Below are positions 1 through 8,502 of a stretch of 64,000 nucleotides of DNA, piece by piece. A model generated the notes under the pieces. That model made no database searches. It was not told where the DNA came from and was given only the letters and a program-made list of their open reading frames with translations. A program made the position numbers and the translations under genes. Location of the stretch: contig DATKVC010000006.1 of the NCBI GenBank assembly GCA_035530275.1, positions 81,564 through 145,563 on the forward strand, read 5' to 3'. Source of the stretch: CAIJMU01 sp035530275. Its GTDB lineage: Bacteria > Spirochaetota > Spirochaetia > Treponematales > Rectinemataceae. Every line of letters starts with the position of its first letter. The first letter of the stretch is position 1.

Positions 1-30
1 GGCGGCCGCCTCGATGATCTGATCGTACAT
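1..30 (-). CDS. Start of a truncated gene, possibly purine-nucleoside phosphorylase
   Basis: Only the first ten codons (MYDQIIEAAA) lie in the window; the rest is beyond the left edge. The ATG at 30-28 has an AGGAG ribosome-binding site at 41-37 and follows the BMP binding-protein gene by 23 bases, so it is very probably the next gene of the same leftward operon. Purine-nucleoside phosphorylases often begin with a similar MY-x-x-I-x-EAA helix and commonly sit beside BMP-type nucleoside transporters. That identification is inference from ten residues and context. Confidence 0.5.
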   Translation of the reverse strand, partial: MYDQIIEAAA

Positions 31-53
31 CGTCGTCTCCTATGCTCCGCGAT

Positions 54-1088
54 TTACTTCTTGATGCCGAGTTCGGCGAGGCTCGCGGGCACCTTGATGG
101 CACCCGAAGCGATGTCCTTCTTGGCCTTCGCCACCGCGTTCTTGACCTCGGCGGGTACGATGGAGTCGAACTGGTGGAAGGGCGCGATGTCGATGGCGCC
201 CTCGGCGAGGCCGAAGACGCGGTTGACGCCGCCCTTGAGCTTTCCGGCCGCGAGGTCTTTGATGAGGAGGTAGGCGGACATGGTCGTCCCCTTGAGGGCC
301 GAAGTGAGGACATAGTCGGGCGCCGCCGCGTTCTGGTCGACGTCCGCCCCCATCGCGAAGAACTTGCGCTCGCGAGCCGCGTCGATGACGCCCATGCCCG
401 TGAGACCGGCGAGTTGGATGACGATGTCCGCGCCCTGGTCGGCGAGGGCGAGTGCCGCTTCCTTGCCCTTGGCGCGATCGGCGAAGCTGCCGACGGTGAT
501 GTAGCGCACGTCGACGCTCGGATCGACGGACTTGGCGCCCGCGATGTAGCCGGCGAGGTAGCGCTCGACGGGCGGGATGTCCATGCCGAGGACGGCGCCG
601 ATCACGTTCTTGTTGTTGAGCAACTTCGAGTTCCCGCTGTACTTCTTGGTCATGTAGCCGGCGACGATGCCCGCGAGATAGCCAGCCTCCTGCTCCTTGT
701 ACGATACGCCGATGAGATTGGGGGGAAGGGTTCCATCGAAGTAGTCGTCGATGCCCGCGTAGAAGGTATTGGGATTGTCCTTCGCGGCCTCCTGGACCTG
801 CTCGACCATGAGGAAGCCCACGCCGAACACGAGTTTGGCGCCGTCGTCGGCCAGTCCCGTAAGGTTCGGGATATAGTCGGTCATGGCATGGGCTTCGAGA
901 ACCTTGGCTGTAGCGATGCCTTCAGTGTCGGCCTTCTTGAGCCCGGCCCAGACCCCGTCGTTGAAGGATCCGTCGCCGAGGCCATTGGTGTCCGTGCACA
1001 TGGCCACGATTGGCTTCGCGGCCTGGGCGCCGGTCGAGAACGTGAAGACCAGGCCGAGGACGAGTGCCGTGATGATGACGCGCTTCAT
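54..1088 (-). CDS. BMP/PnrA-family nucleoside-binding protein of an ABC importer
   Basis: A 344-residue periplasmic binding protein. The N-terminus MKRVIITALVLGLVFTFSTG is a signal peptide that appears to be cleaved after AQA. There is no lipobox cysteine, unlike many spirochaete Bmp lipoproteins. The mature part has the BMP family opening (DTNGLGDGSFND, about residues 33-44) and later GVGF, ADVDQN and LKGTTMSAY segments. Family members bind purine nucleosides in the periplasm and deliver them to a permease pair (PnrA of Treponema, NupN of Bacillus). It is the fourth gene of a leftward operon, after an ATPase and two permeases. The exact ligand (guanosine, inosine, adenosine or a deoxy/methylthio nucleoside) cannot be read from the sequence. 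Confidence 0.9.
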   Translation of the reverse strand: MKRVIITALVLGLVFTFSTGAQAAKPIVAMCTDTNGLGDGSFNDGVWAGLKKADTEGIATAKVLEAHAMTDYIPNLTGLADDGAKLVFGVGFLMVEQVQEAAKDNPNTFYAGIDDYFDGTLPPNLIGVSYKEQEAGYLAGIVAGYMTKKYSGNSKLLNNKNVIGAVLGMDIPPVERYLAGYIAGAKSVDPSVDVRYITVGSFADRAKGKEAALALADQGADIVIQLAGLTGMGVIDAARERKFFAMGADVDQNAAAPDYVLTSALKGTTMSAYLLIKDLAAGKLKGGVNRVFGLAEGAIDIAPFHQFDSIVPAEVKNAVAKAKKDIASGAIKVPASLAELGIKK

Positions 1089-1154
1089 AGTCTGCCTCCC
1101 ATGTAAAATGAACTTTGTCGTCCGTCCGCGAGCGGGCGGCGACGTGGTCGATCG

Positions 1155-2111
1155 CTAGTCTCCCCCGCCTTCTACATTGAAATCCTTTCCGACGGCCGCG
1201 GGCGGCCGGGACTTTCGCACGAGGCCGGCCACGGCCAAAATCGTCGCGATATAGGGGAAGACGAGGAACAGCTCCGATGGCAGCTTGATGAGTCCCAGCC
1301 CCTGGGCCCGAAGCTGGGCGGCATCCACGAAACCGAAGAAGAGCGAGGCGAAAAAGACTCCGAAGGGCTGCCAGCCTCCGGCGATGTTCGCGGCGAGGGC
1401 GATAAAGCCGCGGCCGTTCGTCATTCCCTCGGTGAAGGAGTTCGAGTTCTCGATCGAGAGGAATGAGCCGGCGAGTCCGCAGAGGACGCCCGAGAGGAGG
1501 ATGGCGAGGTAGCGAACCCGATACACGGATCGGCCGAGGGTCTCGAGGGCCATGGGATGCTCCCCCGACGCGATCATCGAAAGGCCGAAACGAGTGCGAC
1601 CGAAGAGCCATGCCAGGGCCACGACCGAGATCAGGGAGAGGTAGACCAGGGGCGTCTGGTTGAAAAGGGCCGCTCCGACATAGGGAATGTCCGAGAGGAT
1701 GGGTATGGCGAACTTGTAGTGGTGAAGGGTGAGGGGGATTGCCTCCGAGGTCCCCTGCCTGCCGTAAAAGACCATCATCAGGTAGCGCGTAAGGCCGAAG
1801 GCGAGGATGTTCATGATGGCCCCGGCGACCACGTGATTGATGTGGAGGCTCACCGCCGCCCACGCGAAGAGCAGCGAGAAGAGGGCCCCGGCGGCGACCC
1901 CGCCGAGGAGGCCGAACCAGGGGCTGCCCGTCTTCCAGCCCACCCAGGCCGCGAAGAAGGCGCCCACGAGCATGATGCCTTCCATCGCGATGTTCGTAAT
2001 CCCGCTCCGCTCGCTGACCACGGCAGCGAGGGCCGCGAAGGTCACCGGCGTCGAAAGCCTGACGGTCGCCTCGAAGAGCTGGGGAGTGAGGAGGGCCGAA
2101 AGAATATCCAT
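1155..2111 (-). CDS. Nucleoside ABC transporter permease (NupQ/PnrE-like)
   Basis: A 318-residue, strongly hydrophobic inner-membrane protein of the BPD_transp_2 family. It starts MDILSALLTPQLFEATVRLS and carries the family signature SERSGITNIAMEGIMLVGAF at about residues 33-52, which is typical of the second permease of BMP-type nucleoside importers. About eight to nine membrane segments are visible. Its start codon overlaps the last base of the upstream permease gene, so translation is probably coupled. It is expected to form the channel with that permease and to be energised by the double ATPase. Confidence 0.9.
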   Translation of the reverse strand: MDILSALLTPQLFEATVRLSTPVTFAALAAVVSERSGITNIAMEGIMLVGAFFAAWVGWKTGSPWFGLLGGVAAGALFSLLFAWAAVSLHINHVVAGAIMNILAFGLTRYLMMVFYGRQGTSEAIPLTLHHYKFAIPILSDIPYVGAALFNQTPLVYLSLISVVALAWLFGRTRFGLSMIASGEHPMALETLGRSVYRVRYLAILLSGVLCGLAGSFLSIENSNSFTEGMTNGRGFIALAANIAGGWQPFGVFFASLFFGFVDAAQLRAQGLGLIKLPSELFLVFPYIATILAVAGLVRKSRPPAAVGKDFNVEGGGD

Positions 2112-3388
2112 CAGTCTCCCCCTCCCCCGCCCACCGCGACGTCCTTCCTCGTGGGGCCAAGCCGGGAGAACCAGGAGCGGACAGTCGTTCCCGCGCGGCG
2201 GTAGATGATCTCCGCGAGAAGGAGGAAGAGGATGATGCTCTTCACGATCTCGATGATCGAATTGGGGGTCTGTGTCGTTCTTGCCATAAACTGGCCGCCG
2301 GAATCGAGGACCCCCCAGAGGAGGGAGGCGAAGATGATGGCGATCGGGTTGTTGCGCGCGAGGAGGGCTATCGATATCCCGTTCCAGCCGTAGCCCGAGC
2401 CGAGATCCTGGTACATACGATGATCGAGGCCGAGGACCTGCGTCACACCGGCCATGGCGGCGAGGGCTCCCGACACGAAGAGACTCGCCGCCGTGATCCA
2501 GGGCACCGAGATTCCCTGGGTCCGGGCCGCCACCGGATTGTGGCCGACGGCCCTGACCTTGTATCCGAGACTCGTCCTCATGAGGATGAAGCGTACGAGG
2601 AAGGCCGTTCCGATCGCGAGGAGTATGCCGATGTGCAAGCGATAGTTGGCCTTGGGCAGGAAATCCTTGAAGAGAGGCAGCCAGAGCTTGTCCACGAGGG
2701 CGTCGGTCGCGTAGGGATGGGGGCTCGACGAGGGATCGCCCCCATGGGCACGGATGAACATGGGCGAGAGTGTGCCGACCGCGTAGGCGAACATCATGGT
2801 GGTGACCACCTCGTGGGCGCCGGTCTTCACCTTGAGGAGGGCGGGCACCGCGTTGAGGGCGGCCCCGAGAAGTCCGGCTGCCGCGAAGATGAGGGGGATT
2901 TCGATGTAATTAGGAAGGCCTGCGCCGAGCCCGATCCAGGTGGCGGCGATGACGCCGATGTAGTACTGGCCCTGGGCGCCGATATTGAAGAGGCCGCCGT
3001 GGAAGGCGAAGGCGATCGCTAGCCCCGTGAAGAGGAGGGGAGTGGCGTTGAGGACCGAAACCGACCAGCCGCGCACGAGCCCGCCGTAAAAGAGGGCCTT
3101 GTAGGAAGTCACGGGATCGTAGCCCGTGAGGGCCATGAGCAAGGCCCCGATGAGAAGCGCCGAGACGATCCCCACGGCGGGCAGGGAGGCGCGCATGAGG
3201 GCGCTCCGCAAAGCCGCGGCGAAGGCGCCGCCTCTGAGCTCCAAACGGAGGCCGATCAGATAGACGGCGAGGGCAGCGAGGAGGAACCAGGCGCCCCAGA
3301 AATAGGAGGCGAGATACATGACCGTTCCGGGCAAGGCGAGAAGGAATGCGAGGAAGCCGAAGATTTTCTTGCGCTCGACTCCCTTCAT
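2111..3388 (-). CDS. Nucleoside ABC transporter permease (NupP/PnrD-like)
   Basis: A 425-residue inner-membrane protein, BPD_transp_2 family. The segment AFHGGLFNIGAQGQYYIGVI at about residues 128-147 is the characteristic loop of the first permease of BMP/NupP systems, and KVKTGAHEVVTTMMFAYA follows at about 187-204. It has an N-terminal extension with two predicted membrane helices and a glycine-rich C-terminus (VAVGGGGGD). It overlaps the ATPase gene upstream by four bases and the second permease downstream by one, which indicates a tightly coupled operon. Confidence 0.9.
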   Translation of the reverse strand: MKGVERKKIFGFLAFLLALPGTVMYLASYFWGAWFLLAALAVYLIGLRLELRGGAFAAALRSALMRASLPAVGIVSALLIGALLMALTGYDPVTSYKALFYGGLVRGWSVSVLNATPLLFTGLAIAFAFHGGLFNIGAQGQYYIGVIAATWIGLGAGLPNYIEIPLIFAAAGLLGAALNAVPALLKVKTGAHEVVTTMMFAYAVGTLSPMFIRAHGGDPSSSPHPYATDALVDKLWLPLFKDFLPKANYRLHIGILLAIGTAFLVRFILMRTSLGYKVRAVGHNPVAARTQGISVPWITAASLFVSGALAAMAGVTQVLGLDHRMYQDLGSGYGWNGISIALLARNNPIAIIFASLLWGVLDSGGQFMARTTQTPNSIIEIVKSIILFLLLAEIIYRRAGTTVRSWFSRLGPTRKDVAVGGGGGD

Positions 3389-4929
3389 GAGACCTTCCTC
3401 GTGGCCCTGCCGCTGATCATGTATTCGCCGACCTGCACCACGCTCGTCGTCTCCGTCGCGGACTCGAAGACGACCTCGCCCCCGTGGAGGACGGCGATTC
3501 GGTCAGAGAGGGCGAAGATCTCCTCGAGCTCCATCGAGACGAGGAGAATGGCCGTCCCCTTCTCCCTCAGTTCCAGGATGCGGCGATAGACGTACTCGAT
3601 GGCGCCGACGTCGAGGCCCCGGGTCGGCTGCGATATCACGAGGAAGACCGGGTTCCGCGAAAATTCCCGCGCAAGTATCAACTTCTGTTGGTTTCCTCCG
3701 GAGAGGGTGGAAGTCGGCGCCTGGGGCCCGGCCGTTCTGACGTCATAGGCTTCGATGAGGGCGAGGGCTTGGGCTCGGAAGCCTCGGAAATCGAGAAGGC
3801 CGCCGCGGCTCAGCGGAGGCTTGTCGCTGCGACCGAGGGCGAGGTTTTCTTCGACCGAAAAGGGCAGGACCAGGCCCGATCCGCGCCTATCTTGAGGGAT
3901 ATAGCCGATTCCCGCCTCCATCCGCCTTTTCAGACTCCAACGCGCGATGCTCTCGTCCCGGTAGAGGATGTCGCCCGCAGAGGGCATGGCGAGTCCGATA
4001 AGGGCCTCGCAAAGCTCCTGCTGCCCGTTTCCCTCGACGCCCGCGATGCCGAGGATCTCGCCGGGAGCCACCGACAGGCTCGCCTTCTTGAGCGTCTCGA
4101 TCCCCCGTTTCCCGCGGACCGATAGCCCCTCGACACTGAGAATGGGCTTGGGGAGAACCTTGGCTGGAGTGCGCTCGACCTTGAGGACGACGTCACGGCC
4201 GACCATGAAATTCGCCAGCTCGGCCGCCTCCGTGTCGGAGGTCCGGCGTTCGCCGGCGAGCACTCCCCGCCTGAGCACGTACACGCGGGACGAGAGGGCC
4301 ATCACTTCCTCGAGCTTGTGGGTAATTATGATGATCGCGGTGCCCGCGGAGGCGAGTCGCCTCAGTACCGCGAAAAGCTCTTCGACCTCCCGCGGGGTGA
4401 GGACGGCCGTCGGCTCGTCGAGGATGAGGACGCGTGCGTCGCGATAGAGCGCCTTGAGGATCTCGACCCGCTGTTGCAGACCGACGGACAGCCCCTCGAG
4501 CCTGGCGTCGGGATCGACCTGGAGGCCATAGCGTTCGGAAAGCTCCATCACGCGGTTCCTCGCGCGCTTGTAGAGCACATGACCGAGGCGCACCGGCTCA
4601 TCTCCGAGGATGATGTTCTGCATCACCGTGAGGGTCGGCACGAGCATGAAGTGCTGGTGGACCATGCCGAGGCCGCGCGCGATAGCATCGCGCGGCGAGT
4701 CGAAAGCGACCATCTCGCCGTCGATCAGGATCGAGCCCGAGTTTGGGCGGTAAAGACCGAAGAGGACGTTCATAAGGGTGGATTTGCCCGCCCCGTTCTC
4801 GCCAAGGATCGCGATGATCTCGCCGGCTTCCAGCCTGATGGAGATATCGCGATTGGCGACTATTCGATCGAAGCGCTTTGTGATCCCCCTCGTTTCGAGA
4901 ACGGGGGTCGATCCACCCATTTCCGGCAT
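3385..4929 (-). CDS. Nucleoside ABC transporter duplicated ATPase (NupO/PnrC-like)
   Basis: A 514-residue protein with two nucleotide-binding domains in one chain, as in RbsA/NupO ATPases. The first half has a full Walker A (GENGAGKST, about 42-50), an ABC signature (LSVGLQQR) and Walker B (VLILDEPTAVLTP). The second half has a degenerate P-loop (GVEGNGQQEL), signature LSGGNQQK and VISQPTRGLDVGA, where the usual Walker-B acidic pair is replaced. This asymmetry is normal for the family. It is the first gene of the leftward operon. Its start lies 240 bases from the divergent mtnA start, so the two operons share the intergenic region 4930-5168. Confidence 0.92.
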   Translation of the reverse strand: MPEMGGSTPVLETRGITKRFDRIVANRDISIRLEAGEIIAILGENGAGKSTLMNVLFGLYRPNSGSILIDGEMVAFDSPRDAIARGLGMVHQHFMLVPTLTVMQNIILGDEPVRLGHVLYKRARNRVMELSERYGLQVDPDARLEGLSVGLQQRVEILKALYRDARVLILDEPTAVLTPREVEELFAVLRRLASAGTAIIIITHKLEEVMALSSRVYVLRRGVLAGERRTSDTEAAELANFMVGRDVVLKVERTPAKVLPKPILSVEGLSVRGKRGIETLKKASLSVAPGEILGIAGVEGNGQQELCEALIGLAMPSAGDILYRDESIARWSLKRRMEAGIGYIPQDRRGSGLVLPFSVEENLALGRSDKPPLSRGGLLDFRGFRAQALALIEAYDVRTAGPQAPTSTLSGGNQQKLILAREFSRNPVFLVISQPTRGLDVGAIEYVYRRILELREKGTAILLVSMELEEIFALSDRIAVLHGGEVVFESATETTSVVQVGEYMISGRATRKVS

Positions 4930-5072
4930 GCCTTCTCCTCGGCTAAACGCAAGTCACCGTAAACCTGCATCGGGCAGCCGTCAACATAAAAGCAACATTT
5001 TCGTGCAACATGCCAAGCTATCACTGAATAAACTTGACAATAAATCGGGTTAGGGCGCAGGATGTCATAAGA

Positions 5073-5133
5073 TTTGTGGTTTGTTGTGGCATTCTATCGC
5101 GACGGTTTCTAGAGCGGCACGACAAACCACGAA
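5073..5133. promoter_or_regulatory. Long inverted repeat in the mtnA leader
   Basis: Arms 5073-5088 and 5118-5133 pair over 16 bases with two G-T wobbles (core GTGGTTTGTTGTG against CACGACAAACCAC), separated by a 29-base loop. No T-run follows, so it does not look like a terminator. It lies between a TTGACA hexamer (5034-5039) and the mtnA start at 5169. No good -10 box was seen at normal spacing from that hexamer. An operator for the DeoR regulator encoded downstream, or an RNA leader structure, would fit; both are inference. It does not match the SAM-I consensus. Confidence 0.55.
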
Positions 5134-5168
5134 ATGGGTTTACCTCTGGAAAGGCAGGATTGGCAGGG

Positions 5169-6245
5169 ATGAATTCCGGCGACTCGATCAGCGGATACGG
5201 CCTAGCGCGGAGCCTGCGCTGGGAAAACGAGGAGCTCCTCCTCCTCGATCAGACGAGGCTTCCCGGTGAGGTCGTCGAGGAGAGGCAGGAGAGCGTCGAG
5301 ATGGTATGGGACTCCATCAAGCGCCTCAAGGTGAGGGGAGCCCCCGCCATCGGCATCGCCGGCGCCTACGGGCTCCTCCTCGGGGTCAGACCCCTCCTCG
5401 GGCTCGGGCTCCCCGACTTTCTCGCGAAGGCTGAGGAGACGGCAGCCTACCTCAATTCATCGCGACCCACGGCCGTCAACCTGAGCTGGGCTACGGGCCG
5501 CATGCTCTCCTACGCCAGGGACAAGGCGGCCGAGGCCGGGGATTCCGCCGCCCTCTATCGGCTCCTCGTCGATGAGGCCCGGAGGATTCACGCCGAGGAC
5601 CGCGCAATCTGCCGGAACATCGGCGAACACGGCGAGGCTCTCATCAAGGAAGGAAGCGGCGTGCTGACGCACTGCAACGCCGGAGCCCTCGCTACCTCGG
5701 AGCTCGGCACGGCCACGGCGCCGATGTATATCGCCTTCGCGAAGGGAAGGCGATTCCGCGTCTACGCCGACGAGACGCGACCCCTCCTCCAGGGCGCTCG
5801 CCTCACCTCCTGGGAACTCCAGCAATCGGACCTCGACGTGACCCTCATCTGCGATGATATGGCGGCCTATGTCATGTCCAAGGGCCTCGTCGATCTCTGC
5901 GTCGTCGGCTGCGACCGCGTGGCCGCCAACGGGGACACGGCCAACAAGATCGGAACCCTCGGCGTCGCCATCCTCGCCAGACATTTCTCCATTCCCTTCT
6001 ACGTCGCCTGTCCCTCCTCGACCATCGACTTCGCGACGGCGACCGGTGAGGACATCCATATCGAGGAGCGGGGCGAGGAGGAGGTCACCTCCTTCGGCGC
6101 GAGGCGCACCGCACCCGAGGGCATGAAGGTACGGAACCCGGCCTTCGACGTGACGCCCCACGAACTCGTGTCAGGCTTCATCACGGAGAAGGGCATCGTG
6201 GGGCCGGGGTATGCGGAGAACCTCGCGCGGATCTTCGCCAAATGA
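5169..6245 (+). CDS. mtnA: S-methyl-5-thioribose-1-phosphate isomerase (eIF2B-like sugar-phosphate isomerase)
   Basis: A 358-residue enzyme that isomerises 5-methylthioribose-1-phosphate (or 5-deoxyribose-1-phosphate) to the ribulose form. Family motifs are clear: RGAPAIGIAGAYGL near the N-terminus, the catalytic-cysteine region THCNAGALATSELGTA and the catalytic-aspartate region VVGCDRVAANGDTANKIGTL. The reading frame is open further upstream, but homologous sequence begins at MNSGDSISGYGLARSLRW, so the ATG at 5169 was chosen; the ribosome-binding site there is only modest (GGCAGGG). It is first in an operon with a DeoR regulator and a class II aldolase, and no MtnB/MtnC/MtnD genes follow. 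This points to the DHAP shunt rather than the full methionine salvage route. Confidence 0.93.
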   Translation: MNSGDSISGYGLARSLRWENEELLLLDQTRLPGEVVEERQESVEMVWDSIKRLKVRGAPAIGIAGAYGLLLGVRPLLGLGLPDFLAKAEETAAYLNSSRPTAVNLSWATGRMLSYARDKAAEAGDSAALYRLLVDEARRIHAEDRAICRNIGEHGEALIKEGSGVLTHCNAGALATSELGTATAPMYIAFAKGRRFRVYADETRPLLQGARLTSWELQQSDLDVTLICDDMAAYVMSKGLVDLCVVGCDRVAANGDTANKIGTLGVAILARHFSIPFYVACPSSTIDFATATGEDIHIEERGEEEVTSFGARRTAPEGMKVRNPAFDVTPHELVSGFITEKGIVGPGYAENLARIFAK

Positions 6246-6285
6246 AGCCGGGCATGGCGACGCAATCCGGCGAAGGGGCTGCGCG

Positions 6286-7074
6286 ATGCTCGCGGTAGAG
6301 CGGAGGAATCGCATCCTCGATAGACTCCGCAGCAAGGGCATTGTGACGGTCTCGGACCTGGCTGCCGACTTTTCGGTGAGCGAGGAGACAATCCGTCGCG
6401 ATCTTCAAAAAATGGAGGAATCGGACGGGATCCAACGCACCTACGGCGGAGCCTACATCGCCAAGGCAGTCAGCACCGACATACCCATCAGCATTCGCGA
6501 AAACATCTATCTACCCGGAAAGGAAACCATCGCCGCCCTCTGCGCCGACATCGTCGACGACGGTACCACGATCATGCTCGATTCGAGCACGACGGCCATC
6601 CATATCGCGGACCATCTGCGCTCGAAAAAGAACATCATAGTAATTACCAATTCCTTGCGAATCGCGGAAAGACTCGCGGAAGCCTCGAACGTGAAAGTCG
6701 TCTGCGTCGGGGGGATACTCCGCCACAGTCAGCTCTCCTTCGTGGGGCCGGCGGCGGCGCGGGCCTTGGAGGGCTATTACGCGGACAAGGCCTTCGTCTC
6801 CTGCGTCGGTCTCGACATCGAGAAGGGCGCCACCGACGCGGACGAACTCGAGGCCGAGGTGCGGAAGCTCATGATGAGGAACGCGAGGGAGAAGATCCTC
6901 GTCGCCGACGCGACCAAGTTCGGCAAATTTTCCCTCTCCCTCATCCTCCCCCTCGACGAGGTCGACATGCTTGTTACCGACAAGGCCCCCAACGAGACCT
7001 GGCTCCGGGCGCTCGACGCGCGGTCGATCAGGTGCCTATACGCGAGCAACCCGTCCGGCGCCGGAGAGGAGTGA
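6286..7074 (+). CDS. DeoR-family transcriptional repressor
   Basis: A 262-residue cytoplasmic regulator. The N-terminal helix-turn-helix is typical of DeoR proteins (RRNRILDRLRSKGIVTVSDL, then SVSEETIRRDL, about residues 6-46). The C-terminal DeoRC sugar-phosphate sensor carries DSSTTA and VCVGGILR segments. The start was set at the ATG at 6286, with AAGGGG upstream and the DNA-binding domain beginning at once. It sits between mtnA and the aldolase gene, six bases before the latter. The natural inference is that it senses a pentulose- or deoxypentulose-phosphate intermediate and controls this operon, perhaps through the inverted repeat at 5073-5133. Confidence 0.9.
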   Translation: MLAVERRNRILDRLRSKGIVTVSDLAADFSVSEETIRRDLQKMEESDGIQRTYGGAYIAKAVSTDIPISIRENIYLPGKETIAALCADIVDDGTTIMLDSSTTAIHIADHLRSKKNIIVITNSLRIAERLAEASNVKVVCVGGILRHSQLSFVGPAAARALEGYYADKAFVSCVGLDIEKGATDADELEAEVRKLMMRNAREKILVADATKFGKFSLSLILPLDEVDMLVTDKAPNETWLRALDARSIRCLYASNPSGAGEE

Positions 7075-7079
7075 ACCCC

Positions 7080-7730
7080 ATGCGAAAAGAATCGCCAGCC
7101 TCGATCAAGCGCAAGATCTGCGAGATCGGCAGGAGGATGTACGACCGAGGATTCGTCGCCGCCAACGACGGCAACATCTCCGTGCGCCTCGACGGGGACA
7201 GTCTCCTCGTGACGCCGACTTTGGTGAGCAAGGGCTTCATGAAGCCTTCCATGATCGTTACCGTCGATCTCGAGGGCAGAGTCCTTTCCGGCCGCCTGCG
7301 GCCCTCGTCGGAGCTCAAGATGCATCTCGCCGTCTATCGCGAAAGGCCCGATGTCCGTGCCGTCGTCCACGCCCACCCCGCCAACGCCACGGGCTTCGCG
7401 GTGGCCGGTCTGGCCCTCGACGAGCCTTATATGCCCGAACTCGTCGTCAATCTCGGAGCCGTTCCCCTCGCGCCCTATGCGACGCCCTCGACGGAGGAGG
7501 TGCCTGAGTCGATCGAGGGGCTCGTGAAAGGCCACGGGGCCCTTCTCCTCTCCAACCATGGGGTCCTTACGTGGGGCAGGGACCTCGCGGAGGCCTATGA
7601 CCATCTCGAGACCGTCGAGCTCTACGCCAAAATTCTGATCGCGGCCCGAACCGTCGGCGAGCCGCGGGCCATCGCCGGCGAGAAACTCGAAGCCCTCTAT
7701 CGAATCCGCGAAGTCCTTGGCTTGAGCTGA
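7080..7730 (+). CDS. Class II (zinc) aldolase, FucA/Ald2-like
   Basis: A 216-residue class II aldolase/adducin-family protein. The zinc ligands appear in VVHAHPANATG (HxH) and SNHGVLTWG (third His), and the acidic catalytic residue in RPSSELKMHL. The ATG at 7080 follows a GGAGAGGAG site and lies just after the regulator stop codon. The family includes L-fuculose-phosphate aldolase, MtnB dehydratase and the Ald2 aldolase that splits 5-deoxyribulose-1-phosphate or methylthioribulose-1-phosphate into DHAP and an aldehyde. With mtnA as operon partner, Ald2 is the best guess. MtnB cannot be ruled out from sequence alone. Confidence 0.85.
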   Translation: MRKESPASIKRKICEIGRRMYDRGFVAANDGNISVRLDGDSLLVTPTLVSKGFMKPSMIVTVDLEGRVLSGRLRPSSELKMHLAVYRERPDVRAVVHAHPANATGFAVAGLALDEPYMPELVVNLGAVPLAPYATPSTEEVPESIEGLVKGHGALLLSNHGVLTWGRDLAEAYDHLETVELYAKILIAARTVGEPRAIAGEKLEALYRIREVLGLS

Positions 7731-7756
7731 GGTCGGTCCTCCAGGCTCTGACCGCC

Positions 7757-8434
7757 CTATCCGATGGTCGGGCCGATGCCGAGTTCGGCCGAGAGGACGG
7801 CGAGGAATTCGCGCCCACCCGGCGAGAGCCCCGGAAGGTCACGAATGGCATCGTAGCTCCGGACGAGGGCGACGCGCATGGCGGGCAGTCTGCGGGCGGC
7901 GTAATCGACGAGTTCATCAAGATAGGAGAGGAGGACCGCAAGAAGGGGCGCTCCCTTCTTTTTCATCGCCAGAGCCTCGGACTCGAAGGCGTCGAAGGAC
8001 TCGACAGCCGTTTTGCCCGCTCCCGCAGGGACAGTCACCGAGGCGGATAGATGGCGCAGTGCTCCTCTGAAGCGCCACCGCGCGTATTCGTAACGGAGGA
8101 TCTCCTTTTCGTGGCGGGGCTCCTTCGGAAAGCCGCGCTTGCGGAGGAGGGCGAGGCAGGACCAGAGTTCCGCGGCTCCGACTCCGGAGAAGGCCGCAGA
8201 CGAGGATTCCTCCTTGCCCCTCGCGAGGTCGACGCCGAATCGATGGCGCTCGAAATTGGTGAGTGCAGCTTCGAACTCGGCACGAACGGCGATAAAGGCC
8301 TCGCCGGAATCAGCCTTGGCCACATCCGGATGTGTTGCGAGGGCGAGCTCGCGGAAGGCGGCCTTGAGATCGTCGACCGATTCGATTTCCCCTGAGCGGA
8401 TGGCACGAACGAAGCGATTTGGGGAGCCCTTCAT
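7757..8434 (-). CDS. J-domain (DnaJ-like) protein of unknown function
   Basis: A 225-residue protein with a short J-domain at the N-terminus: DDLKAAFRELALATHPDVAK carries the HPD tripeptide that stimulates DnaK, and GEAFIAVRAEFEAAL forms the following helix (about residues 20-60). No glycine/phenylalanine or zinc-finger region follows, so this is a class C J-protein. The remainder (residues 70-225) is helical and arginine/leucine-rich with no recognised domain. It is convergent with the aldolase operon. A GGGACAGTCACC repeat copy (8028-8039) is read through as coding sequence. Confidence 0.75.
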   Translation of the reverse strand: MKGSPNRFVRAIRSGEIESVDDLKAAFRELALATHPDVAKADSGEAFIAVRAEFEAALTNFERHRFGVDLARGKEESSSAAFSGVGAAELWSCLALLRKRGFPKEPRHEKEILRYEYARWRFRGALRHLSASVTVPAGAGKTAVESFDAFESEALAMKKKGAPLLAVLLSYLDELVDYAARRLPAMRVALVRSYDAIRDLPGLSPGGREFLAVLSAELGIGPTIG

Positions 8435-8467
8435 CGAATCGAATCCTCAATTGTCCGATTGCGCCGA

Positions 8468-8502
8468 CGAGGGACAGTCACCACTCGAGGGACAGTCACC
8501 AC
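8468..8502. repeat. Tandem 17-bp direct repeat built on GGGACAGTCACC
   Basis: Two copies of CGAGGGACAGTCACCAC at 8468-8484 and 8486-8502, one base apart. The second overlaps the 3' end of the nucleotidyltransferase gene. The core GGGACAGTCACC also occurs at 8028-8039 (inside the J-domain gene) and 10754-10765 (inside the HAD gene), all in the same orientation. Four exact 12-mers within 2.8 kb is well above chance and resembles short dispersed REP-like elements. Confidence 0.7.

Noticed and set aside
5034..5168. SAM-I riboswitch before mtnA
   Set aside because: The leader has a long inverted repeat but none of the conserved SAM-I blocks.
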